From the NCBI GenBank assembly GCA_947253885.1, contig CAMYAO010000010.1, positions 1-64,000 of the forward strand: 64,000 nt of DNA, read 5' to 3'. Both the position numbers and the translations under genes were made by a program. Numbering within the stretch: position 1 is the stretch's first letter; the number at the start of each line of letters is the position of its first letter. Below, in pieces: positions 35,987-43,824 of the stretch. The notes under the pieces were generated by a model. The model saw only the letters and a list, made by a program, of their open reading frames with translations. It did no database searches and was not told the DNA's origin. Source of the DNA: an uncultured Clostridium sp. GTDB lineage: Bacteria; Bacillota; Clostridia; Lachnospirales; Lachnospiraceae.

Positions 35987-36017
35987 GAGCTTTATAAAAA
36001 GAATACCATAAGGGACG

Positions 36018-36075
36018 GATAGCCCCCGGAGTTACAGAAGAGATACTCTTTTGCAGCTTCGGGGGCTATCTTTCT
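36018..36075 (+). terminator. Rho-independent terminator
   Basis: 14-base stem GATAGCCCCCGGAG / CTTCGGGGGCTATC (36057-36070), 25-base loop, then TTTCTAT. From here to 36275 the 200 bases hold the promoter/leader of the next operon; I see no gene. Confidence 0.85.
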
Positions 36076-36275
36076 ATCTGCAGTAGAGTTGAATAAAAAA
36101 TGTGATGTATATATAAAAATGCAATTATACAAAGTGCATAAAAAGTACAGTTGATGGAGTTATATAAAACAGAGAAAATGGTAAAAATGCACAAAAATAT
36201 ATTGAATTAAAAGAGAGGAGGTGCTACTCTAGCCCTATCCAAAGGATGTGAGTTACACAGATAAGGAGGATGTAT

Positions 36276-37415
36276 ATGGAGTTTACAGTAACAGAAAAAC
36301 AGAATGAAATACGAGAAAGAGCCAGAAGATTTGCATTGGCGGAATTGGCACCCGGAGCACAGCTGAGAGATCAGACAGAGGAATTTCCAATGGATATTTT
36401 AAAGAAACTGGGAGCTGCCGGATTGATCGGAGTACAGTTTCCTGTTACACACGGGGGACAGGGGGAAGATTACTATTCCTTTATTGCAGTAGTAGAGGAG
36501 TTATGCAAGGTAGACTCCGCATTCGGAATCGCTTATGCTATTTCTTCTACTTTTACAACCGGAATCGAATTATTTGGGAATGAAGAACAGAAAGCACATT
36601 GTATGCCGGCTTTATTCAAAGGTGATGCAATCGGTTGCTTTGCATTAACAGAACCGGATGCCGGTTCAGATGCAGGTTCTGCCAAGACTACAGCTGTTTT
36701 AGACGGAGAGGAATATGTGATTAACGGAGTAAAGCATTTTATTACAAACGGTGCGATAGCGGAATACTGTATGTTGATTGCAAATACCGATCCGGAAAAA
36801 GGAGCAAAGGGATTGTCTGCATTTTTAGTAGATTTAAAAACAACCAAAGGAGTAACCGTCGGTCATATAGAAAACAAATGCGGGATTCATTGTGCAAAAG
36901 TAGCGGAACTGATCTTTGAAGATTGCAGAATACCGAAGAGTCGACTGATCGGTCAAGAGGGAAAAGGATTTAAATATGCATTGACGGCTTTGAATGCGGG
37001 ACGTTTGAGTGTGGCGGCACAGGGACTCGGTCTGGCACAGTCCGCTTTTGATATTGCGACTTCTTATATGAAAGAACGGGTACAGTTTGGCAAACCGATT
37101 TGTAACAATCAATACCTGGCTTTTAAAATGGCAGACTTGGAAACAGAGATCAAAATGGCAAGATTGCTTCTTTACTACGGGGTATGGAAACAGCAAAACG
37201 GAGAAGATTTTTCTGTTGATGCATCCAGAGCAAAACTGGCTTGTACCAATCTGGCAATGAAAGTGACCACCGAGTGTATTCAGTCGATGGGAGGCGCCGG
37301 ATATATGAGAGAACAAAATGTAGAGCGTATGTTCCGTGATGCAAAGATTACGCAGATCTATGAAGGGACAAATGAGATTCAGCGCCTTATTATCAGCGGA
37401 TCTATTTTTTCGTAA
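36276..37415 (+). CDS. Acyl-CoA dehydrogenase / enoyl-CoA reductase (copy 1)
   Basis: Protein of about 379 residues with the full acyl-CoA dehydrogenase fold. Seen: CFALTEPDAGSDAGS (FAD/substrate), FITNGAIAEY, RVQFGKPICNNQYLAFKMADLE, SMGGAGYMRE, and the catalytic Glu in YEGTNEIQ. ATG at 36276 is set six bases after AAGGAGGA. In this cluster the reverse reaction, reducing acryloyl-CoA (or methacryloyl-CoA) to propionyl-CoA (isobutyryl-CoA), makes the most sense (inference). It is followed two bases later by an ETF-alpha FAD domain gene, a likely electron partner. Confidence 0.88.
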   Translation: MEFTVTEKQNEIRERARRFALAELAPGAQLRDQTEEFPMDILKKLGAAGLIGVQFPVTHGGQGEDYYSFIAVVEELCKVDSAFGIAYAISSTFTTGIELFGNEEQKAHCMPALFKGDAIGCFALTEPDAGSDAGSAKTTAVLDGEEYVINGVKHFITNGAIAEYCMLIANTDPEKGAKGLSAFLVDLKTTKGVTVGHIENKCGIHCAKVAELIFEDCRIPKSRLIGQEGKGFKYALTALNAGRLSVAAQGLGLAQSAFDIATSYMKERVQFGKPICNNQYLAFKMADLETEIKMARLLLYYGVWKQQNGEDFSVDASRAKLACTNLAMKVTTECIQSMGGAGYMREQNVERMFRDAKITQIYEGTNEIQRLIISGSIFS

Positions 37416-37417
37416 GA

Positions 37418-37912
37418 ATGATATATGTAGTGGACCCCCAACAACCGGAATTATCGATAGAGGATTCTTACTTAAAAATAAATATGGAACAGGCGGCAGA
37501 TCTGTTATATCGGGAACTTGCAGAAGGCTGTAAAAAAAAACAATGCTTTATAGGAGTCGGAAGAGGCATTCGTTGCAGGGAAGGTTTTTACCGCCTTATG
37601 CAGTTCGGAAATAAGATAGGTGCACAGGTAGTGGCGACCAGAGGGTGTGTAGAGCGGGAATACACGGCGCCGGAATATATGGTCGGATTAAGCGGTAGAA
37701 CCATTTTCCCGAATTTCTATCTTGGAATCGGAATGTCAGGTTCGAATCAGCATATGATAGGAGTTTGCGGAACGTATCGGATCGTTGCAGTGAATAAAGA
37801 CCCGAAAGCGAGGATTTTTTCATTGGCAGATGTCGGCTTTATTGTTGATTTTTGGAAATTATACCCTTTTTTAGAGAAAAAATGGAACTGTCCAGATGAA
37901 GGAGAGTTGTAG
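37418..37912 (+). CDS. Stand-alone FAD domain of electron transfer flavoprotein alpha
   Basis: Protein of 164 residues that corresponds to only the C-terminal FAD-binding domain of ETF-alpha (full length about 320-400). Matching blocks: GVGRGIRCREGF, IGAQVVATRGCVE (flavin-contact Arg kept), MVGLSGRTIFPNFYLGIGMSGSNQHMIG (flavin-contact His kept), AVNKDPKARIFSLADVGFIVD. The N-terminal ETF domain is absent and there is no ETF-beta gene in the window. The gene starts two bases after the acyl-CoA dehydrogenase stop with no clear ribosome site, so translation is probably coupled. No frameshift is seen, so this looks like a designed mini-protein. Confidence 0.8.
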   Translation: MIYVVDPQQPELSIEDSYLKINMEQAADLLYRELAEGCKKKQCFIGVGRGIRCREGFYRLMQFGNKIGAQVVATRGCVEREYTAPEYMVGLSGRTIFPNFYLGIGMSGSNQHMIGVCGTYRIVAVNKDPKARIFSLADVGFIVDFWKLYPFLEKKWNCPDEGEL

Positions 37913-38040
37913 AAAAAAAACGAAATTCAAATTTAGAATTTTTTAAATTTATAATTGACTTTACATTTGTGGTATCAGTTACGGTTTAGATATCACAAGG
38001 AGAGTGAAGCAAAACAGAAAATAATAAGGAGGTATTTTTA

Positions 38041-38496
38041 GTGAGTACAAGAAGAACAGCAACATTAAGCTACAAAATGACTACAGCTGATGCAAATGAT
38101 CCTGACGGAAGAATTCCTTTTGGACGTCAGTTTGATTTTATTGGGGATGTAGAAACCGAATTAATGATTTTAAATGACGGTGATGAGTCACTCTGTCTGG
38201 GTTACACAGATGTAGAATTGTTTGAGGATGCCTATGTAGGGGATCAATTAGATTTTACAGCAGAGATGGTAAAGATCGGCGGAACTTCCAGAACCTGCAG
38301 AATTGCAACTTATAAAGTAGCAACTCCTGCTTTCAGAGCCGGAGTCGAAGATGCAAAACCGGGTGATATGGTGTATTTTGATGAACCAAAATTGATTTCC
38401 GAAGGAACAGTAGTTTTGGTAGTAAAGAAAGAATTACAGCGTGGAGAACAACCGGACGGTGCAGTAATCGATCCATGGCGCGAGTTAGAGCTTTAA
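38041..38496 (+). CDS. Beta-aminoacyl-CoA ammonia-lyase-like hotdog protein, paralogue 1
   Basis: Protein of 151 residues, GTG start after AAGGAGG. Hotdog fold related to beta-alanyl-CoA ammonia-lyase of Clostridium propionicum and 3-aminobutyryl-CoA ammonia-lyase (Kal): FIGDVETELMILNDGDESLCLGYTDVEL, AYVGDQLDFTAEMVKIGGTSRTC, YKVATP. The N-terminal VNGAR block of the family is replaced by PFGRQFD. Expected reaction: beta-alanyl-CoA to acryloyl-CoA and ammonia, perhaps as part of a mixed oligomer with the next gene product. A 128-base AT-rich gap with TTGACT/TTTACATT lies upstream, a possible own promoter. Confidence 0.78.
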   Translation: MSTRRTATLSYKMTTADANDPDGRIPFGRQFDFIGDVETELMILNDGDESLCLGYTDVELFEDAYVGDQLDFTAEMVKIGGTSRTCRIATYKVATPAFRAGVEDAKPGDMVYFDEPKLISEGTVVLVVKKELQRGEQPDGAVIDPWRELEL

Positions 38497-38517
38497 GAGG
38501 GAAAAGGAGGAACCGAT

Positions 38518-38892
38518 ATGTCTAAAGAAGTAACGATGAGATACAGAATGTCAGATCGAGATGTGTTTTACGGAGGCGGTGTGGTAAACGGCGCCCGTTC
38601 TATCACTTATATGGGAGATGTGGCAGATCGCTTAATGGCGAAGTTATATGGAAATGTGGGACGTTGCAGCAAGGTAGCAAAGATTCGTTTATTTGTTCCA
38701 TGTCATGCCGGAGATTATATGGAATTCAAGGCAAGATTAAATAAAGAAGAGGATGGAAAGGCAACGATTGAAGTACGTTCCTTTAAGGTTTGTGAATTAC
38801 CTGCAAATCCGCCGTTCCCAAGTTCTATTGATATGGAAACAGATCCTCCGATTTCTACTGTAGCGATTTTTGAATATGAAATTCCAAGGTAG
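38518..38892 (+). CDS. Beta-aminoacyl-CoA ammonia-lyase-like hotdog protein, paralogue 2
   Basis: Protein of 124 residues of the same hotdog family as its upstream neighbour, with AAAGGAGG upstream. It keeps the N-terminal family block YGGGVVNGARSITYMGDVADRLM and CHAGDYMEFKARLNK. It has lost the GDE-LCLGY-type block that paralogue 1 keeps (KLYGNVGRCSKVAKIRL here). The complementary losses suggest a hetero-oligomer with shared active sites. The gene ends 13 bases before the CaiB-type CoA-transferase gene. Confidence 0.78.
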   Translation: MSKEVTMRYRMSDRDVFYGGGVVNGARSITYMGDVADRLMAKLYGNVGRCSKVAKIRLFVPCHAGDYMEFKARLNKEEDGKATIEVRSFKVCELPANPPFPSSIDMETDPPISTVAIFEYEIPR

Positions 38893-38905
38893 AAAGGACC
38901 GAAGA

Positions 38906-40084
38906 ATGAAAGCATTAGAAGGACTTAGAGTATTAGATTTGACAAGTGCCTTAAACGGACCGTTTTGTACAACTCTTTTAGCAGATCACGGTGCAGATGT
39001 GATTAAGATTGAACCGCCATCCGGGGAGCAGTGCAGAAGCTGGGGACCGATGGATGAGAAAAGCGGAGAAAGCGGATTTTATGCATTCCTGAATCGTAAT
39101 AAAAAGGGTTGTACGCTGAATCTGAAAAATGAAAAGGCACGAGAGATTTTTTATGATCTGGTAAAAGATGCAGATGCGGTAGTGGAAAACTATCGTCCGG
39201 GTGTCACAAAAAAATTAGGGGTGGATTATGAAACCTTAAAAGAGATTAACCCGAAAATTATCTATGCATCCGGTTCCGGATTCGGACAGTACGGTCCGAT
39301 TTCTCACAGACCGTGTTATGATATTGTGGCACAATCAATGGGTGGAATGGTAAACTTGACCGGATATAAAGATACCGCACCTGTAAAAGTTGGACCGTCT
39401 GTTGCAGATCATGTAGCAGGGATCTACCTGTGTGTCGGTTTTCTGATGGCGCTTTATCACAGAGAAAAAACAGGAGAAGGACAGCAGGTGGATGTGTCTA
39501 TGCAGGATACGATTTTTACACTGCTGGAAAATTCTATCGTAAAAACAACTATGGACGGAGTAATTCCACAGCGTCAGGGTAATGTGGATCCGTCGATTGC
39601 ACCATTTGATATTTATGAAACATCAGACGGATATATTGCACTCGGAGTTGGAAATGACAGATTGTTTGCAACATTCTGTGAAGTGATCGGACAACCGGAA
39701 TTGATTGAAGACGAGCGATACTTAACCAATGAACTTCGATGTCAGAATTATGAATCAGGATTACAGCAGCTTATTTCAGAATACACAAAGACAAAGACGA
39801 AGTCTGAATTAGAGCAGATTTTTGATGAGGCCGGAATTCCTTGCGGACCGGTTTTAGATATGAAAGAAGCAATTGAACACCCACAGATTCAGGCTCGTGA
39901 AATGATGGTTCATATGACTCACCCTACAATCGGAGATATGTATTTCCAGGGATGTCCGGTTAAATTAACTGCGACACCTCCGAAAATTGAGTTTCCAGCG
40001 CCTCTTCTTGGTCAGCATAATAAAGAAGTGTATGGCTTTGATGATGACACTTTAGAGAAGTTGCATCAAGAAGGAGTGTTGTAA
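38906..40084 (+). CDS. CaiB/BaiF-type (class III) CoA-transferase
   Basis: Protein of about 392 residues. Family marks: LEGLRVLDLTSALNGPFCTTLLADHGADVIKIEPP, the catalytic Asp in VGPSVADHVAGIYLC, GEGQQVDVSMQDT, and AGIPCGPVLDMKEAIEHPQI. These enzymes move CoA between carboxylic acids. Here it may load beta-alanine or 3-aminoisobutyrate from propionyl-, isobutyryl- or acryloyl-CoA (inference from neighbours). ATG at 38906 has AGAAAGGA upstream. It ends the first catabolic operon. Confidence 0.87.
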   Translation: MKALEGLRVLDLTSALNGPFCTTLLADHGADVIKIEPPSGEQCRSWGPMDEKSGESGFYAFLNRNKKGCTLNLKNEKAREIFYDLVKDADAVVENYRPGVTKKLGVDYETLKEINPKIIYASGSGFGQYGPISHRPCYDIVAQSMGGMVNLTGYKDTAPVKVGPSVADHVAGIYLCVGFLMALYHREKTGEGQQVDVSMQDTIFTLLENSIVKTTMDGVIPQRQGNVDPSIAPFDIYETSDGYIALGVGNDRLFATFCEVIGQPELIEDERYLTNELRCQNYESGLQQLISEYTKTKTKSELEQIFDEAGIPCGPVLDMKEAIEHPQIQAREMMVHMTHPTIGDMYFQGCPVKLTATPPKIEFPAPLLGQHNKEVYGFDDDTLEKLHQEGVL

Positions 40085-40113
40085 TAAATCTTCCTCAAGA
40101 TACTTTTCATTAG

Positions 40114-40145
40114 AAAAAGGCACTGATTTGTTCAGTGCTTTTTTC
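40114..40145 (+). terminator. Rho-independent terminator
   Basis: Stem GCACTGA / TCAGTGC flanked by A and T runs (AAAAAG...CTTTTTT). Confidence 0.85.
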
Positions 40146-40257
40146 ATGAGATTTCATGATTTGTATATAGAAAAAATGATAATTCAGAACAAAAATATGC
40201 TGTTTTCTGATAGAATATAAGATGTATACGAAGAAGATGTGACAGTGAGGTGACAAT

Positions 40258-41133
40258 ATGAAGGAGAAGGAGTACTACTCTATCGGACAAGTATCAGATA
40301 TCTGTAAAGTACCCATCAAAACATTACGATACTATGATGAAATCAAACTTTTAATACCAAATGTCAGGAAAGAAACCAGCCATTATCGTTACTATAGTAA
40401 GGAGCAGCTGATTACCGCATTTATTATTCGCAGTTATCGTTTTTTGGGATTCAGCTTAAAAACAATCAAGACATTAGTGGAACAGAATACGATGGATGCG
40501 TATCTGGAAGGCATTGAAACCCATATTGAAAATTTAAAAGAAGAGATCAGAAAATTACAGACCAGTTGTATGGAAACGGAATATCTGTTAACTCGTTTAA
40601 AATTGGGTCAGACCTTTTTAGATATGACAGATGAATCCGGAAGAACGGCTGACATATTCAAGATAGAGAAGATTCCGACTCTTCAATTGTTGACAGCGCG
40701 TTCCGTGATTACTTCTTATCATAATGAAGAGGTGTCCATAGAAAGGTGGATTGAGATTCAGGAAGAAGCGATTCAAAAAAATATCATTATTTCCGGACCT
40801 GTGTTTGTAACATATCATACGGATATGTGTGGACAGTTCTTTTCAAAGGATTGTGATGTAGAATTTGCAATAGAAGTAGAGCCGGGAGAAGAGAAGAACG
40901 AGGAGGTACACTCTTTCGGAGATTTTCTGGCGGCAACTGTTATTCATTGCGGAGATTACAGTGATATCTTTAAATCATACATATCTCTAAAACGATGGAT
41001 TGATGATAATGATTATATTGTCTGTGGAAGTGTAACCGAAGAATTTTTGATTTCTCCGGTAGACACTAAGAATAAAGAGGAGCATGTGACAAAAATCATA
41101 GTTCCGGTAGAAAAGAATAAAGAGAAGAAATAG
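40258..41133 (+). CDS. MerR-family regulator with effector-binding domain
   Basis: Protein of 291 residues. The N-terminal MerR helix-turn-helix is YSIGQVSDICKVPIKTLRYYDEIKLL, followed by a dimerising coiled coil (about 75-115) and a C-terminal GyrI-like effector domain (about 130-285). This architecture binds small molecules and activates promoters with a long (19-20 bp) spacer. The gene lies alone between terminators and between the two halves of the pyrimidine/beta-alanine cluster, so it is the natural candidate regulator of both. Effector unknown. Confidence 0.85.
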   Translation: MKEKEYYSIGQVSDICKVPIKTLRYYDEIKLLIPNVRKETSHYRYYSKEQLITAFIIRSYRFLGFSLKTIKTLVEQNTMDAYLEGIETHIENLKEEIRKLQTSCMETEYLLTRLKLGQTFLDMTDESGRTADIFKIEKIPTLQLLTARSVITSYHNEEVSIERWIEIQEEAIQKNIIISGPVFVTYHTDMCGQFFSKDCDVEFAIEVEPGEEKNEEVHSFGDFLAATVIHCGDYSDIFKSYISLKRWIDDNDYIVCGSVTEEFLISPVDTKNKEEHVTKIIVPVEKNKEKK

Positions 41134-41138
41134 GGCGT

Positions 41139-41170
41139 GAAGTCTCCAGTGAATGGAGGCTTCTTTTTAT
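41139..41170 (+). terminator. Rho-independent terminator after merR-like gene
   Basis: Stem GAAGTCTCCA / TGGAGGCTTC (one G-T type pair) with loop GTGAA and a TTTTTA run. Confidence 0.85.
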
Positions 41171-41208
41171 TTTTCGAAAAAAAAACAAAAATGGTTTCAA
41201 AAAGGTTA

Positions 41209-41239
41209 TTTACATTCCTATCGGTGTATGAATTACTAT
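41209..41239 (+). promoter_or_regulatory. Candidate MerR-type promoter of the preTA operon
   Basis: TTTACA (41209-41214), a 19-base spacer, then TACTAT (41234-41239). The over-long spacer is the classic sign of a MerR-activated promoter and the gene just upstream encodes such a regulator. The dyad in the spacer is weak, so this is a tentative call. Confidence 0.35.
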
Positions 41240-41321
41240 TTAGTTACTAAGATATAAGATATATTTAACACCTTTTGGGGAAAAGGTTGTTGGGGTGTTA
41301 GCCAAGAAAGGAGATTACCAA

Positions 41322-42533
41322 ATGAGTAAGACAGTAACAACACCATATGCCTGTCAGTTTGAAGAAAACTACGATCTGCGTAGAGCATATGAGGAGACTG
41401 CCAGATGTCTGTTATGTGAAGATGCACCATGCAGTACAGGATGTCCGGCCGGAACAGATCCGGCAAAGTTCATTCGTTCTCTCAGATTGAAAAATGTAGT
41501 TGGGGCAGCAGAAACTATTCGTGAAAACAATCCATTGGGAGGGAGCTGTGCAAGCGTCTGTCCATACGGAAATTTATGCGAAAAAGAATGTAGCAGAACC
41601 GGAATCGATAAACCGATCCGAATCGGCATGATTCAGAAGTTTCTGGTAGAACAGGAGCAGGTTCAGGAAATGAACTTTATTCATCCGCTTCCATCTAATG
41701 GAAAGAGAGTGGCTTGTGTAGGTGCAGGTCCTGCATCTTTATCCTGTGCAAGGGAATTGGCATTGCAGGGTTATGACGTAACCGTATATGAAGCACATGA
41801 TAAGGCAGGCGGTGTATTAACTTATGGAATCTTACCATCAAGATTACCTCAGTCTGTAGTGGACTTTGATATCGAGACGATCAAAAAGGCAGGGGTAAAA
41901 TTTGAATTTGGAAAGAAATTATCTCCTGAAGAAATCAAGGGATTAAAAGATACTTACGATGCGGTATTTTTGGGAATCGGTTTATGGAGCCCCAACGGAG
42001 TGGATGTTCCGGGCAAAGATGCACAGAACGTATTGTTTGCAATTGACTTCCTGGAAGTTGCAAGAGATAAGACAAAAGAATTAAAGCTGGGTGAAAATGT
42101 AGTTGTCATCGGTGGCGGAGATGTTGCAATGGATTGTGCAGCAACAGCAAAACAGCTCGGGGCACGCACCAGTATTGTATATAGAAGAACTTTGGAAGAA
42201 GCTCCTGCCAATATTGATGAACTTTCCAGTGTTCAGGCAATGGGAATTCCTATCATAACAGAGTTTGCTCCGGAAGAGATCTTAACTGAAAACGGAAAAG
42301 CAACCGCTTTAAAGGCAAAAGGCAGAGACGGATTTTCGGAACTGACCTTAAAAGCGGATCAGATTATCTTTGCAATCGGACAGAAACTGGACGATACATT
42401 TGTAGAAATCAAAGAAGAAGATGGATTTTACCAGGGTGGCGATATGATGCACGGACGTGGAAAAACGGTAGTAGAGGCCGTTGCGGACGGTAAGATCGCA
42501 GCATTTAAGATTATGGAAGCATTAAGAAAGTAG
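41322..42533 (+). CDS. preT: NAD-dependent dihydropyrimidine dehydrogenase subunit PreT
   Basis: Protein of about 403 residues of the GltD/PreT flavoprotein family. N-terminal iron-sulfur motifs CLLCEDAPCSTGCPAGTDP and CASVCPYGNLCEKEC are followed by an FAD site (CVGAGPASLSCARELALQG) and an NAD(P)H site (VVVIGGGDVAMDCAATA). With PreA it reduces uracil and thymine with NADH to the dihydro forms. ATG at 41322 has AAAGGAG upstream; a GTG at 41295 lies in the leader hairpin and is unlikely. First gene of the second catabolic operon, 11 bases before preA. Confidence 0.9.
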   Translation: MSKTVTTPYACQFEENYDLRRAYEETARCLLCEDAPCSTGCPAGTDPAKFIRSLRLKNVVGAAETIRENNPLGGSCASVCPYGNLCEKECSRTGIDKPIRIGMIQKFLVEQEQVQEMNFIHPLPSNGKRVACVGAGPASLSCARELALQGYDVTVYEAHDKAGGVLTYGILPSRLPQSVVDFDIETIKKAGVKFEFGKKLSPEEIKGLKDTYDAVFLGIGLWSPNGVDVPGKDAQNVLFAIDFLEVARDKTKELKLGENVVVIGGGDVAMDCAATAKQLGARTSIVYRRTLEEAPANIDELSSVQAMGIPIITEFAPEEILTENGKATALKAKGRDGFSELTLKADQIIFAIGQKLDDTFVEIKEEDGFYQGGDMMHGRGKTVVEAVADGKIAAFKIMEALRK

Positions 42534-42544
42534 GAGGAACAAAA

Positions 42545-43801
42545 ATGGCTTTGAAAAAAGATTTATCAATCGAATTTTTAGGTGTGAAATGTGAAAATCC
42601 ATTCTTTTTGTCTTCTTCACCTGTAGGAAGTAATTATGAAATGTGTGCAAAGGCACTGGAAGCCGGATGGGCAGGTGTCTACTACAAGACAATCGGTATT
42701 TTTATCCCGGATGAATGTTCACCACGATTTGACATCACAACAAAAGAAGGAACTCCATGGCTGGGCTTTAAAAACATGGAGCAGATTTCAGATAAACCGT
42801 TAGAGAAGAACTTAGAGTTTTTAAGAAGATTAAAGGAAGATTACCCGACAAAGGTAATTGTAGCCAGCATCATGGGAAGTAATGATGAGGAATGGGCGGA
42901 GCTTGCAAGAAGAGTAACTGAAACAGGTGTTGATCTGATCGAATGCAACTTCTCCTGCCCGCAGATGACTTCCAGTTCGATGGGATCGGATGTAGGAACC
43001 AATCCCGATCTGGTAAGACAGTATTGTAAGGTTGTAACAGAAAATACACATTTACCTGTTATTGCAAAAATGACACCGAATATCACCACTATGATTGTTC
43101 CGGGAATGGCGGCAATCGAAGGTGGTGCGAAAGGATTGGCGGCGATTAATACGATTAAATCTATCAGTAATATCGATCATGATCTGAATGTCGGCATGCC
43201 GGTTGTAAACGGAAAATCTTCTGTATCCGGATATTCCGGTGCAGCAGTGAAACCGATTGCATTACGCTTTGTTTCCGAATTGAAACATCATGAAGTATTG
43301 GGCAAGATTCCATTGACCGGTATGGGTGGAATTGAAACATGGGAAGATGCATTGGATTTCTTATTACTGGGTTGTGAGAATCTTCAGGTTACAACAGCGG
43401 TAATGCAGTACGGATACCGTATTGTAGAAGATCTGATCAGCGGACTGTCTCATTACATGGAGAGCAAGGGTATCGATAAATTATCAGATTTGGTCGGATT
43501 AGCATTGCCAAGTATTATCCCGACAGACGAGTTGGATCGTACTTTTAAAATTTTACCGAAATTTGATGATGAAAAATGTGTAGGATGCGGACGTTGCTAT
43601 GTATCTTGTTTTGATGCGGCACATCAGGCACTGACATTTGATGGAGAGAGAAGAAGGGTAGTTTTAGATGAAGAGAAGTGTGTCGGTTGTCATCTTTGTC
43701 TGAATGTATGTCCTGTTATGAATTGTATTACTCCTGGCAAAGTAGTTATTAAGCCGAATGGCGTAGAACATGAAGTTATTATGAAACAACATTACAAATA
43801 A
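42545..43801 (+). CDS. preA: Dihydropyrimidine dehydrogenase subunit PreA
   Basis: Protein of 418 residues. The dihydroorotate-dehydrogenase-like FMN barrel (1-320) contains CENPFFLSSSPVGS, the active-site loop ECNFSCPQMTS, VIAKMTPN and GMGGIETWEDALDFLLLG. The C-terminal ferredoxin-like domain has CVGCGRCYVSC and CVGCHLCLNVCP. These match PreA of the bacterial reductive pyrimidine pathway. Forms a heteromer with PreT; reaction uracil + NADH to dihydrouracil. AGGAGG precedes the ATG. Confidence 0.93.
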   Translation: MALKKDLSIEFLGVKCENPFFLSSSPVGSNYEMCAKALEAGWAGVYYKTIGIFIPDECSPRFDITTKEGTPWLGFKNMEQISDKPLEKNLEFLRRLKEDYPTKVIVASIMGSNDEEWAELARRVTETGVDLIECNFSCPQMTSSSMGSDVGTNPDLVRQYCKVVTENTHLPVIAKMTPNITTMIVPGMAAIEGGAKGLAAINTIKSISNIDHDLNVGMPVVNGKSSVSGYSGAAVKPIALRFVSELKHHEVLGKIPLTGMGGIETWEDALDFLLLGCENLQVTTAVMQYGYRIVEDLISGLSHYMESKGIDKLSDLVGLALPSIIPTDELDRTFKILPKFDDEKCVGCGRCYVSCFDAAHQALTFDGERRRVVLDEEKCVGCHLCLNVCPVMNCITPGKVVIKPNGVEHEVIMKQHYK

Positions 43802-43824
43802 CGAAATCACATCCGGAGGATAGT

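Noticed and set aside
36076..36275. A riboswitch in the 200-base leader before the first acyl-CoA dehydrogenase gene.
   Set aside because: Only weak short repeats are visible and no known core motif; treated as ordinary promoter and leader sequence.
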